Source: Brienomyrus brachyistius
Taxonomy: Eukaryota > Chordata > Actinopteri > Osteoglossiformes > Mormyridae
DNA: 64,000 bases
Assembly (NCBI RefSeq): GCF_023856365.1
Contig: NW_026042394.1
Location: forward strand, 310,001 to 374,000
Direction: 5' to 3'
A program made the position numbers and the translations under genes. Under the pieces are notes generated by a model. It had not been told where the DNA came from, did not search any database, and saw only the letters and a program-made list of their open reading frames with translations. Shown here in pieces: positions 10,686 through 20,545 of the stretch (position 1 is its first letter; every line of letters begins with the position of its first letter).

Positions 10686-11190
10686 GTGGCTCCTGCCCAA
10701 GCATTGCTGCCCAAACAGCAGCTTCCTCCTTATGCCGCCGAGGGAGGAGTAGCAAGTGGTTCCCCTGCCCCTTCCCCTCTCCCCCCTGCAGACGAGGATC
10801 ATAACCATTCAGCACCCGACTCTACCTCCTTCTCGGTGATGAAGTGCCGTGGCGAAACACTCAGGCAGCAGGACGAGGTAGCAGAAATTCTTGCCCCTAT
10901 GTTGGTTTGTCCAAATCCTCAAGGGGGAGATGAGGTTTGCTCATCTGACACTGTAGATGAAGGAGTTGAAGGACATTGCCAGTGACCTGCTGGATCCCAG
11001 GCAGAACAGACCTCACCATGCGACAGCCCTTCAGAGACTGGTCCTCCTGCGCATGGACTGGGGCATGATGCATCAGTTTAAACAGGAGCCTGGTAAATCC
11101 TGCGAGTGCTACACCGAGCGACTGATGGCAGCATTCTCCAACTACAGCGGGATGGACTCCCCCAGCGGACCGAGAGTGTATGTGATGTAA
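10686..11190 (+). pseudogene. Broken retroviral gag fragment (p12/capsid-like)
   Basis: Two overlapping frames. The first (10686-10985) is Pro/Ser-rich, like the linker before capsid. The second (10957-11190) reads RMDWGMMHQFKQEPGKSCEC then YTERLMAAFSNYSGMDSP, resembling the capsid segment in which a Gag chain bends towards nucleocapsid (GES..EY..R....F..YSG). The frame switch and the stop after PSGPRVYVM show it is dead. A zinc-knuckle fragment of similar type lies at 14332-14590. Confidence 0.55.
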
Positions 11191-11479
11191 AATACACTAA
11201 GATAACTCAGTTCCTTTAAAGAGAGGCACTTTTAATACTCTGTATTTTTTTCGTGTGCTGTACCCTTAAAAAGTACAACACTAGTACTCCATATTCAAAT
11301 AGTCCCATTAAAAACTACAGCCCCCAAACATCAAACTGCATGCTTCTATGTCACCTACACTTCATTAAGCAATATTAACACAAGTAACATGTTTCATCAC
11401 TTAAAGCCAATCTAACTTTTTAAAAATAAAGTCTGTTTCAACTGGACTTTTACCTAAGTAAAACAAACATTTTATGTTC

Positions 11480-11625
11480 TAGTTTTCTTAAAACTACTGA
11501 AACAAATAATTGGCTACACTGCAGTTCCGCTGTTTTGTTTGGCACCCCTGCGTGTCCTGCATTGTGTGGAAAAAACCTGAAGGCTGAGGAATGTTATGTA
11601 ACACAGCTAGAATGTAAAAACTCTC
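11480..11625 (+). repeat. Dispersed repeat shared with 33800-33962 (inverted)
   Basis: TTTGTTTGGCACCCCTGCGT, CCTGCATTGTGTGG and AACACAGCTAGAATG blocks, preceded by AAAACTACTGAAACAAATAA, reappear in the opposite orientation at 33800-33962. Both copies lie next to retroviral remnants (gag here, pol there), so the repeat may be part of that retrovirus family or a common insertion in it. Confidence 0.75.
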
Positions 11626-11699
11626 TCTGGTGTAATTCACTGCGTAAAACCAATGGTGCTAAGTGTGGTGTCTTCTTCATAACACTCCCTGATGTTTGT

Positions 11700-11814
11700 G
11701 TCCGTGACCATGAGATAGGGTGGGCTGCTTTTCTTCCTTCCTTTGACTAGTATTCCTCCTAAATTGTTCATCTGTATTTGCTGCATTGGTACTTGTTGAT
11801 GTGCGTGTGCCTTG
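11700..11814 (+). other. LTR-like fragment, shared with 36877-36905
   Basis: TGCTGCATTGGTACTTGTTG followed by ATGTGCGTGTGCCTTG (11779-11814) resembles TTGCTGCCTTGACACTTGCT plus GATGTGCGTGTGCTCTG at 36870-36907. The fragment is interrupted at 11815 by the TGTCAC end of another LTR element, and sequence like the other end of the same LTR resumes near 14302. This suggests one LTR split by nested insertions. Confidence 0.45.
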
Positions 11815-12288
11815 TGTCACGATCGCCGTTTAACGGGAGCGGCGGACGGGCAGGAAACAGGCAAGGCAGGCAGGATACGGGGAAATACGGGGATTTATTA
11901 GGAACACGGGGTGCAGGAAACATCTCACGCAGACGGACTTCAATGACGGACACTGAACTCTAGTAAGACATGGACTCAAATAGACAGGACTGATTGAAAA
12001 TAATCGGACACAGCTGGGTACGATCAGGGAAGCACACGTGGATAATCAGGGGGCGTGGCACACACGGTGGTCGGACTGTCCGGGACCTCCTCGGGGACTA
12101 GGGCAGGAAAGTCTGGAGCTGGGTCAGGGACAGGAGTGGGGCCAGGAACAAGAGCCCCAGGGGGCACAGTCATTTGAGGCAGAGGGAGCGCCTCGGGTTC
12201 TAGGGCCGCAGGGGGCAGCGGAGGCGGCTGCTCGGGCTGCGCAGGAGCTACGGGCGACGAAGGCGGCTGCTCAGACGCTGTAGCAGGA
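11815..12288 (-). mobile_element. Deleted copy of the proline-rich LTR element
   Basis: Starts TGTCACGATCGCC and shows the LTR landmarks shared with 55238-55522: GGGGATTTATTAGG (AATAAA on the reverse strand), CAATGACGGACACTGAACT, ACGATCAGGGAAGCACACGT and GGGGGCGTGGCACACAC. After the LTR (about 12088) comes a short piece of the internal proline-rich region (GGCGGCTGCTCGGGCTG repeats). Most of the internal part is missing. It is clearly diverged from the 55-58 kb copy and therefore older. Confidence 0.82.
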
Positions 12289-12296
12289 ACCCAGGA

Positions 12297-12849
12297 CTTT
12301 ATGCTCAGCCCACTGCTGTTAACTCCGATGACTCACAACTGAGCAGCAATGCACATTTCGAATCACATCATCAACATCAGGCTGATGACAAGACTGTGGG
12401 TCTCGTCAATAAAAACGGTGACTCAGCATACAAAGAGGAAGTGTGATGACTATCGGACTGCTGCAGAGCCAACAACCTGTCTCTGAATGTTGACCAAAGA
12501 AATGGTTGTTGACTTTAGAAGAACACAAAGCACAGAGTGACCACTCTCTGCTGCACATCGATGGCTCATCTGTGGAGATCGTAGAGAGTACCAGATTCCT
12601 TGTTGTCCATCTGGCGGAGAATCTCACCAGGTCCTTCAACATCAGCTCCATAGTAAGGAAAGCACAGCAGCACCTCTACTCTCCACGGAAGCTCAGAAAA
12701 GCCCATCTCCCATCCTCACACTCTATTGGGGAACTGTTGAAAGCACCCTGAGCAGCTGCATCACAGTCTGCTTTGGGAACTATGTCGCCTCAGATCGCAA
12801 GTCCCTACAACAGATAGTGATGACAGGTGAGAAAATCATTGGAGTATCT
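12297..12849 (+). pseudogene. L2/Rex1-group LINE reverse transcriptase, left part
   Basis: Decayed RT-domain coding sequence: the frame contains EMVVDFRRTQSTE, SSVEIVESTRFLVVHLAENL and KAQQHLYSPRKLRKAHLP, the segment after the YADD-like motif in L2-type ORF2 proteins. Several frameshifts. It is interrupted at 12850 by a solo LTR and resumes at 13678. Clade (L2 or Rex1) is from motif memory. Confidence 0.8.
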
Positions 12850-13677
12850 TGTTAGAGAAATATGTACTTTTTTTATTATCATTTTGCTAGACGCTTGGAA
12901 ACAACACCCTGCCGCAGCTTGATCTTAATTGAGCAATAACACGTCTCAAGAACTGTCGCTTGAATATTTCCACCCCATATATGGTGACAAACAATGTTCA
13001 ATGTCAGTTGCATATCCTGTTTGTGTACCTCAATAAAAGACACTGCGAGGGGAGTTCCTTTTTCGAAGTTGGCCGAGTTCGACTGAGAGGCTGACACCTC
13101 GAGGTCAGGACCGGGCTTCCCTTTGTAAGGAAAAGTGGTAAAAATGCCCCAAGGTTCTTGGTTGATCATTTGAATGCAGACAATGTTAGGAATTTATGAT
13201 CATGGGGGAAGCCAGGGAGAGAATGGGGGTTCCAGTTGGCACCACTAGGGTGATAAGGATAAGATAAGGTGATAAGAATTTAATTACAATGATCATAAAA
13301 GTCTCTACCCTGTTCTGTCCTGTCCCCGTCTCAGGATCCTCACACTCCAGGGGGTCACTCTTTATATGTAAATTCACTCACAACACCTACACACAACACC
13401 TTGGTGGGGAGGGCCTTTTTGGGTATAAAGGGGGGTGAAGAACTGTCTTCAATTTGTGTCTGAGCTGCCTTTCAGTACCCGGTGTGTCTCTACACTGTAT
13501 TACATTGTATTATTTTTGCTGTTCAATAAACCATCATTTTGCTGAAACTGCGGAGACTCTGCAAGTGGATTCCCTACACCTTGCAGCAAGTAAAACGTCA
13601 TCACAGCTGTCTGTGTTGTTCTGTGTTCAGAGACTGGTTTGTTTCCAGCGCATCTTCAGAAGAAGATAACCCTAACA
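12850..13677 (+). mobile_element. Solo LTR, 828 bp, in an L2 LINE
   Basis: Begins TGTTAG and ends CTAACA (perfect 6-bp inverted ends) and is flanked by the 5-bp target duplication TATCT (12845-12849 and 13678-13682). It contains a TATA box GGGTATAAAGG at 13421-13431 and CAATAAACC at 13521-13529, which give plus-strand U3-R-U5 order. No internal viral genes are present, so it arose by recombination between two LTRs. Removing it restores continuity of the interrupted LINE. Confidence 0.92.
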
Positions 13678-14252
13678 TATCTCTCCCCTCCATCACGGAT
13701 ATTCACACCACACACTGCATCCGCAAAGCCACCACCATTGTGGATGACCCCACCCACCCCTCACATTATCGTTTCACCCTCCTGCCTTCTGGAAATAGGT
13801 CCCGGAGCATTCGGGCCTTTACAGCCAGACTCAAACAGCTTTATCCCCCATGCCGTCAGACTACTGAACTCTCAGGGACTAATCTGATACCACACACACA
13901 TACACTCATTAACACACTTTATTATTTAACTACTATTTTTTTATCTTATTGTAGCCATGTTTACAGTTACTTTTATTTATTTTTATTGCTACCTCATTGC
14001 ACAACCAAACTGCACCTTATCAGTATTGGGTTTACTGTGCTGTTTGTGCTCGTTGGTGTCAGTTGTCCTCTCTTTTTGCACTGTCCTGCAATGTTTGCAC
14101 AGTTTTTGCTCATTATGCACCATACAGTATGTTGCTAGGTTGGTATGTGTTAGTCTTGTGTTAATTTAAGTAGCACCTTGGTTCTTTTGTAACTGTACTA
14201 TACTCAACTGTGTAAAGTTAAAAATAACATTAAAGACCTACTTGACTTGACT
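13678..14252 (+). pseudogene. L2/Rex1-group LINE, right part and 3' UTR
   Basis: Continues the LINE after the solo LTR: frame pieces LPSITDIHTTHCIRKATTIV, DDPTHPSHYRFTLLPSGNRS and FIPHAVRLLNSQGLI are the typical C-terminal end of L2-type ORF2. A T-rich 3' UTR follows and ends in TTGACTTGACTT repeats at about 14240-14252, the short tandem tail used by this LINE group. Confidence 0.85.
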
Positions 14253-14331
14253 TTTACTGATAACAGGTGCTAAAGTGAAGTGAGTTGCTTCTGGGAAAGA
14301 TCTCCAGCTGAAATTCTCTACAACAATTATG

Positions 14332-14590
14332 GGAGAAATATGGGAAGGACGCGGCGTCAGACCTGCCCCAGTGGGACGAATGTGGTTTTCCTAGAAACAG
14401 CAGCTTCAGTCCCAATCAGATAAGCCAGATGCGTTTGAAATTAGAGGAACAGGATCAGACTGGTTGCTCAGGTATTAATGTGGTAGAACTAAAACGGAGA
14501 CAAATTGGAAGGTGTTTCAATTGTGGGAAAATGAGACAAAGCAGGCAGAGGAGATGCGGGTGGCAAAAAAGCATGAGATAAGGAATGCAG
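14332..14590 (+). pseudogene. Retroviral gag fragment with zinc-knuckle remnant
   Basis: An open stretch without a start codon reads KDAASDLPQWDECGFPRNSS, then NQISQMRLKLEEQDQTG and, at about 14505-14540, RQIGRCFNCGKM. The last is the beginning of a CX2C zinc knuckle of a nucleocapsid; the downstream His/Cys of the knuckle is not recognisable. It is preceded at 14302-14325 by an LTR-end-like CTACAACA. It could belong to the same provirus group as 10686-11190. Confidence 0.55.
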
Positions 14591-15028
14591 AGAATGTGGA
14601 TGAGGGTGAGACTCCTGTGAAAACTGTGTATTGAAAATTAGGGCCACAGTATTGTCATCCATCCTGTCAGGGTATGTGGAAATACACTGAGGGTAAATGG
14701 CCTAATGCAGGAAGTGTCTTAATCCTATAACATCCAGCTGATTCAGGCTGTTGGGACAGTGTGGGACTGCACTCTTCTGGCTGGGACCTCGAATAAATGA
14801 ATGAATGTTACATGTATACAGCCCTTTTCTAAGATACACAAAGAGCTTTACAGAGGCAATGGGGAGCCACTTCAACCCAAAGGTGAGGCAGCAGGAGAGG
14901 GGGCCCAGGCAGAGAGAACAGCCAACAAGAGGGGTGCTTCCACAGACAGGACGGGGGCCCCGGCAGACCAACCGACTCCTGGGACCAAGTCAACAGAGCA
15001 GCTGTTGTCATTGTGACTCACCCTCATA
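14591..15028. other. Unrecognised interval
   Basis: No gene recognised. Short overlapping frames on both strands at 14702-15016 have no motifs. Confidence 0.35.
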
Positions 15029-15029
15029 C

Positions 15030-15307
15030 ATCCATCCATCCATTGTCCAAACCGTTTATCCTACTGGGTCGCGGGGGGTCCGGAGCCTATCCTGCAAACA
15101 ATGGGCACAAGGCAGGGAACAACCCAGGATGGGGGCCAGCCCATCGGAGGGCACATTCACACACCATTCACACACACATGCACTCCTACGGCCAATTTAG
15201 CAAGAGAGAACATGCAAACTCCACACACATGTGACCCAGGCAGAGACTCAAACCGGGGTCCCAGAAGTGTGAGGCAACAGTGCTAACCGCTGCACCACCA
15301 TGCCGCC
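15030..15307 (-). mobile_element. SINE-A copy with internal deletion
   Basis: From CATCCATCCATCC through the body to GCACCACCATGCCGCCCC. The central segment between GGCCAATTTAGCAA and GAGAACATGCAAACTCC is deleted (about 80 bp compared with 9666-10027). The tRNA-like head is retained in complement. Confidence 0.9.
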
Positions 15308-15519
15308 CCACTGTTGGTTACATGTGTACATATTTTGTCTGATCTCTTCACCACCAGGTGGCAATATAGCAGCTCCAGAGTTGTTGATGGCTAGAGTAAA
15401 AATAAAAACACAGTAGCACAGAGGTGTAGCTAAAAATTCTGGGCCCCTGACAGAATGTCACCTTGCGCCCCTCTATCGAATTTTACATACTGGGAGAGAG
15501 ATTTGTTGAGCCATCTTCC

Positions 15520-16460
15520 AATCTAATCCAATCCAGCTTTATTTAAAAAGCACTTTAAACAACCTTATCGACCAAAGTGCTGCACAAAGGAATAAATAAA
15601 AATATTCACAAACTTAAAAACGAATTAAAATAAATTTAATAAAAACCAAAACATTAAATGTAAGTAAATGGCCATTAAAATAAAAATATTATATTAATAA
15701 TTATTTATGAATATATAAAAATTTATATTAATAAAGAAAAGGCTAAGATTGAAATAAAATTTACTATTAAAGTTAATATCTCACAAGGTGTCCAAGGAGA
15801 AGAGATGAGTTTTAAAAAGAGATTTAAAGATTTAAAGAGAAGAGGCCTCTCTAATGTGAAAAGGCAAATCATTCCACATTTTAGGAGCTGCGAATGCAAA
15901 AGCTCGATCCCCTCTAAGCTCACGCTGAGTCTTAGGAACCATCAGGAGCAGCTGATCAGCTGACCTGAGAGAGCAGGTGGGGGTGTAAGGGTGAAGCAGC
16001 TCACAGAGGTCAGGTGGAGCAAGACCCTTGAGGGCTTTAAAAGCAAATAACAGAATTTTAAAATGAATCCTAAAATGTACGGGCAGCCAGTGGAGTGAGT
16101 CTAAAATGGGGGAGACATGCTCATATTTCCATGTGCGGCAGTATTTTGAACCTTCTGGAGGTGAACAATAGTGGAGCCTCTAACCCCAACATAGAGGGCG
16201 TTACAGTGGTCCAAACTAGTACCGACAAAAGAGTGGATTACTGTCTCAAAGTGCTGCTTAGAAAGAATTGGCTTTATTTTGGCCAACTGCCTCAATTGTA
16301 AAAAGCTTGACTTGACAACTGATCTTATCTGCGTGTCAAACTTAAGGTTGGTGTCGACTTTAACCCCTAGGTGTGTGATGACTGGTTTACAATATTGTTC
16401 CAAGGAACCTAAAATTACAGTGGAGGTCAGAGGAGTGGAGTTACCAAAAACCAACACTTC
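15520..16460 (-). pseudogene. L2-type LINE ORF2 C-terminus and 3' UTR
   Basis: Read on the reverse strand, the 16457-16101 frame gives HLGVKVDTNLKFDTQIRSVV, KSSFLQLRQLAKIKPILS and LQKVQNTAA; after a frameshift the sequence continues with HIHFKILLFAFKAL-, LRSADQLLLMVPKTQRE- and WNDLPFHIRE-like segments down to about 15780. The 3' UTR ends at 15520-15560 with the GGATTGGATTAGA-type tail. This differs in sequence from the L2/Rex1 copy at 12.3 kb, so it is a separate family. Dead. Confidence 0.85.
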
Positions 16461-17469
16461 TGTCCATTACCTCCCCACTTCCTTGTTAGTTACATTATTT
16501 GTTCTGCATTACTGTACTGCTTTGGAGCCTTTTGATATTAAGGTGAATAACACAGTGAAAAAAGAGACAGATGCATTGACAGCAGTTGTGGCCACACTTT
16601 GGACTGGGAGTGTAAGAGCAAAGGAAACTGAATCCACTATGTTCTGTCCTGTAAATTTTTATTAAACAACACATGACACACATACGAGTCCTGTTTTAAC
16701 TTTCAGGGCTGATGGTCTGCAGCCTGGCTTGTGGTCTACAGTGCAGCGCAGGTGCAGTCACTGTGCTGAGCCCGGCGTTATAGTAATGATGCAGCCTTTC
16801 ACACTGACCAGTGAGAAATAACCTTGAAAATGACTGTGCTCTTTGTGGTTCTCCTTTTGGAAACATCTTACCACCAAGCAACAGACATTTGACAACAGAC
16901 TTCTACTCATCAATTATCAGAAATGTCATGCAGTAATCAGAGGTTAGACGGAAAAAATGACTTTTGTATTTTTCATCTTTTATCTTGGAGCAAACAGTTT
17001 TAATTGATGTACATGAGAGTAAATGGTGAATCAGTTTATTTGCTTTCTAGCTTTCTAGCACTTGGCTACCCAACCATTCATCAGTATGTGACCACTGCCA
17101 TCTGGCTGAGTAAGTCTACTGTAATACTATTATTACAGTAGTATTATTAGTATTATTATCAGCTTATTGTGAGAATGGGGTGTGGGAAAAATGTCTTAAA
17201 TGCAGACTGGTTACGGTGATCAGGAGCTTACTAATGAAAATGAGAAGAGCAAAGGGTTTGAACATCATAGTGGTTCCACTTGTTTTGAATCAGCCAGTGA
17301 GAAACTGACAAAGGGACCGGAAACAGGGAGGTACATGCTACAGAGCAGGCTGATCTGATTGGCTGTTCACACAGGTTTGCACGGCACTGCAGTGATTTAC
17401 ATTTTAATTTTTCTGGGTGTCTGTTAGCTTAACCCTAATAAATCAGTTTCACTTGTTGGATTTCCACTT
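16461..17469. other. Unrecognised kilobase
   Basis: No gene recognised. There is an imperfect palindrome of TACTGTAATACTATTATTACAG type at 17114-17142 and an ATT-rich run after it. A frame at 16279-16665 partly overlaps antisense LINE sequence and is not credible. Confidence 0.4.
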
Positions 17470-17760
17470 ATGGTCCAGCATGGTGGTGCAATGGTTAGCA
17501 CTATTGCCTCACACTTCTGGGAGCTGGGTTTGAGTCACGGCCATAACACCATGTGTGTAAAGTTTGCATGTTCTTCCTGTGTTGTTGTGGGGTTTCCTCC
17601 AGGTTCTCTGGTTTCCCCCCCCCCCCCAGTCCAAAAACATACTGAGGCTAATTGGAGTTACCAAATTGCCTGTAGGTGTGACTGGTATCTGTGCCCTGCG
17701 ATATGCTGGTGGCCCATGCTGGGTTGTTCCTTGCCTCACACCCATATCCTCCAGGACAAT
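17470..17760 (+). mobile_element. SINE-A copy, plus strand, diverged
   Basis: GCATGGTGGTGCAATGGTTA starts the tRNA-like head (A box TGGTGCAATGG; decayed B box GGGTTTGAGTC). The body runs to TGGGTTGTTCCTTGCC and fades out before the GATG tail. A poly-C run lies at 17616-17628. It immediately precedes the L1 5' region. Confidence 0.85.
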
Positions 17761-17846
17761 GTACGCTACTGTAATACAGAATTGAGATCTTGCAAGTACA
17801 AGTATGAGTACGTTGGAGGGCACGTCAGAGGCGGAAATGCTGTAGG

Positions 17847-17854
17847 TGACGTCA
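17847..17854 (+). promoter_or_regulatory. Perfect CRE in the L1 5' region
   Basis: TGACGTCA, the consensus cAMP-response element, lies about 95 bases before the proposed ORF1 start of the L1-type LINE. The surrounding 17800-17890 is CpG-containing, unlike its AT-rich neighbours, as expected for a LINE promoter. Whether it drives transcription is inference. Confidence 0.5.
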
Positions 17855-17948
17855 GACGCCGGAGACTTGGCGGAAAATCTGAATGAACAGCGAGGGGAAT
17901 TTGGAATCTCTTGTGGAATATATCGACTGGTACTTCAACATTATAGTC

Positions 17949-18707
17949 ATGAAGAAGAACGCAGATGCATCTTCTCCAGCCAAAAGCGAGACACCATCCT
18001 CCAAAAGAAGTTGCCCGGCAGACTCCCCTGGCACAGCATCGCCGACTGGTAAAGACTTTGCCGACATCCTGGATTCAATCGACAAACGATTGTCCAGCTT
18101 CGACGAGAGGTTGGCTCTCGTCGAGATTCTACATCAGGAATTCAAATCCCCGAGGGAATCTTTGGAATTCAACCAGCAGCAGGTGGAAACACTCGCTGCT
18201 GAAAACACCTCACTATGGGACTCGGTTAAGTCTCTAACTGAAAATGTGACCCATCTAAATGAAGAAAATAAAAAAATAAAAGAGACTGTCGTCGATCTAC
18301 AGGCCTGTAGCATGAGAAATAACCTGGTGTTTTCAGGCATCCCAGAATTACCGTCAAAACCTTTATCAAGAACCACCTGAAGCTTTCAGAGGACACTGAA
18401 AAACATCTGCTTTGAGAGAGTCCATCGGCTGGGAGCCAAGAGGCCTGGTGCACTGAGACCGTATCCTATTGTGGTTAAATTTGGATATTTTAAGCAGAAG
18501 GAGCAGGTGAAGAGCCGCGGCTGGGAGCTGAAAGGAACAGACTGTGTCGTAAACGACCAGTTCCCCAAAGAGATCCTGGAGCGACGCAAAGTTCTGTTCC
18601 CAATCCGACGCAACTTTATTTAGAAGGGTTCCCGAGCTCTCATCGCCGTAGACCAGCTCTACGTGGATGGGCAGCTGTACGGCGACCCCAGTACCACTCC
18701 CTGGTAG
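17949..18707 (+). pseudogene. L1-type LINE ORF1 (coiled coil + RRM), frameshifted
   Basis: ATG at 17949 gives MKKNADASSPAKSETPSSKR, a Ser/Pro-rich N-terminus. A heptad-rich coiled coil (RLALVEILHQEF..., NTSLWDSVKSLTENVTHLNE) follows, then SMRNNLVFSGIPE, the first strand of the L1 ORF1 RRM. The frame is lost after 18380 and resumes in another phase with ICFERVHRLGAKRPGALRPY, then YPIVVKFGYFKQKEQV and FPKEILERRKVLFPIRR of the C-terminal domain, with a further stop at 18623. It acts as an RNA chaperone in active elements; this copy is dead. Confidence 0.88.
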
Positions 18708-18836
18708 CCAGCTTAAACTACAGGCAGACGTTTTATTACAAGAGACTCATAGACCTGCCAAAGGATGAACTTAAAACACCCGAGTTTCCCAATGTGTTCT
18801 CAGCCTGCTATAACTCTAGGCAAAGTGGGCACTAGG

Positions 18837-19055
18837 GGGCAGCGTGTGGCTCAGTGGGCTAAGCCTGTATCCTTGTAATCAGAAGGTCGCAGGTTCGAAC
18901 CCAGCCTCAGCACGTCTGTGGCTCCTTGAGCAAGACCCTTAACCCCCAGCTCCCTGGGCGCCACTATGAGTGGCAGCCCTTCGTGGTCAACTTACTCCAC
19001 AAAGAGCAAGTTGAGGAGGCGTAAAGATTATTGATCCCCTGTAGGGAAATTAAGT

Positions 19056-19062
<7 letters not shown>
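18837..19062 (+). mobile_element. SINE-B copy, plus strand, inserted in L1 ORF2
   Basis: GGGGGCAGCGTGTGGCTCAG opens the tRNA-like head; A box TGGCTCAGTGGG and B box GGTTCGAACCC (18893-18903) are both intact. The body has CTTGAGCAAGACCCTTAACC and ends ATTGATCCCCTGTAGGGAAA, followed by an ATT-type tail. It splits the endonuclease domain of the L1. Confidence 0.93.
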
Positions 19063-19063
<1 letters not shown>

Positions 19064-19106
<43 letters not shown>

Positions 19107-19110
19107 AATG

Positions 19111-19159
<49 letters not shown>

Positions 19160-19165
19160 AATAAA
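19064..19165. repeat. (ATT)n / (ATA)n compound microsatellite
   Basis: About 14 ATT units turn into about 12 ATA/ATG units and back to ATT, forming a near-palindromic AT-only tract at the tail of the SINE-B copy. It could extrude as a hairpin. Confidence 0.92.
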
Positions 19166-19188
19166 GAGGGGTAGCAATTCTAATACAT

Positions 19189-19545
19189 CTATCCACCCAT
19201 CCATTTTTCAAAGCGCTTATCCTACTGGGTCGTGGGGGGTCCGTAGCCTGTCCCAGAAGCAATGGGCAAGTGGCAGAGAACAACCCAGGATGGGGGGCCA
19301 GCCCATCGCAGGGCACACTCACACACTATTCACTCTCACACGCACACCTAAGGGCAATTTAGCAACTCCAATTAGCCTCAGCATGTTTTTGGACACTGGG
19401 GGGAAACCGGAGTACCCGGAGGAAACCCCACGATGACATGGGGAGAACATTCAAACTTCACACACGTGACCCAGGCGGAGACTCGAACCTGGGTCACCCA
19501 GGTGTGAGGCAACAGTGCTAACCACTGCACCACCATGCCGCCCCC
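19189..19545 (-). mobile_element. SINE-A copy in L1 ORF2 (part of compound insertion)
   Basis: Full-length reverse-strand SINE-A, from CTATCCACCCATCCATTT to GCACCACCATGCCGCCCCC. Together with the shorter fragment at 19584-19679 it is bracketed by a 12-bp duplication ATTCTAATACAT (19177-19188 and 19680-19691), which is L1 ORF2 sequence. The pair thus sits within a single target-site duplication. Confidence 0.93.
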
Positions 19546-19583
19546 ATGGAACACCATAATACTCAAAATTAAATTAATAAAAA

Positions 19584-19679
19584 TATCCATCCATCCATCC
19601 ATTTTCCAAACTGCTAATCCTACTGGGCCGCAGGGGGTCCGGAGCAACAGTGCTAACCACTGCATCACCATGCCTCCCC
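19584..19679 (-). mobile_element. SINE-A fragment, internally deleted
   Basis: CATCCATCCATCCATTTTCC and the GGGGGTCCGGAGC block are joined directly to AACAGTGCTAACCACTGC, so the whole middle (about 250 bp) is missing. It lies just left of the right-hand ATTCTAATACAT duplication. Confidence 0.9.
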
Positions 19680-20422
19680 ATTCTAATACATAAAAATGTC
19701 AATTTCACAGTACTCAACACAATTATAGATCCACAGGGTAGATTTATAATCATTAAATTATCTATACTTAACAAAAAGTTATGTATTGTTAATATATATG
19801 GTCCAAATGTTGATAACCCCTCATTCTTCCACGTTTTCTTTACCGCACTCTCTGAACACCAGGACTGCGCACTTGTTCTTGGGGGCGACCTCAACTTTGG
19901 ACTAAATAAAGAAATGGACAGGCTCAGTACAGCTGCTCAGCGCAATTGGGAATCCACAAATATAGTTAAACAGCACATGAGCGACTACGGACTTTGCGAT
20001 GCATGGCGTTCTCTTCACCCCACCCGTAGGGAATATACTTTCTTCTCACATGTCCATCACTCTTACTCTCATCTGGATTATTTCCTAGTCAGTAGCTCTC
20101 TGCTGAGTGACATTTCAGACACAGAGATACACCCTATAGCTGTCAGCGATCATGCTCCTGTATCTTTAACCCTAATAAATAAGAAGGCCATTCCACCAAG
20201 TAGAAACTGGAGATTTAATACATCATTGCTTAAAGATGGAGATTTTATTAACTATTTTAAAAAAAGAGTGGGCTTTATATTTAGACTATAACGACCTGCC
20301 TGGAACATCAGCATCTGTTCTCTGGGAAGCAGGCAAAGCTGTGATGAGAGGTAAAATAATCTCATTCTCATCACATAAAAAGAAGAGAAAACAAGTGTAT
20401 CCAGGACTTAGAAGAAACCATG

Positions 20423-20545
20423 TGTCACGGGAAGGTTCGGGTGGACAGGCGATCGTGCGGGCGGTGGTTCAGAAAACCAGGCTGACGAGCAGGATCGGGG
20501 TAATCGGGGTTTATTCGGGAAAGGGAGACACGGGAGACAAGCGAG
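20423..20545 (-). mobile_element. LTR fragment of the proline-rich LTR element family
   Basis: TGTCACGGGAAGG, GCGATCGTGCGGGC and ATCGGGGTTTATTCGGG follow the order seen in the 55238-55522 LTR (TGTCACGC, GCGATCGTGCGGGC, GGGGTTTATT). Only the first ~120 bp are present. It interrupts L1 ORF2 between the endonuclease and RT domains. Diverged, so an old insertion. Confidence 0.7.
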
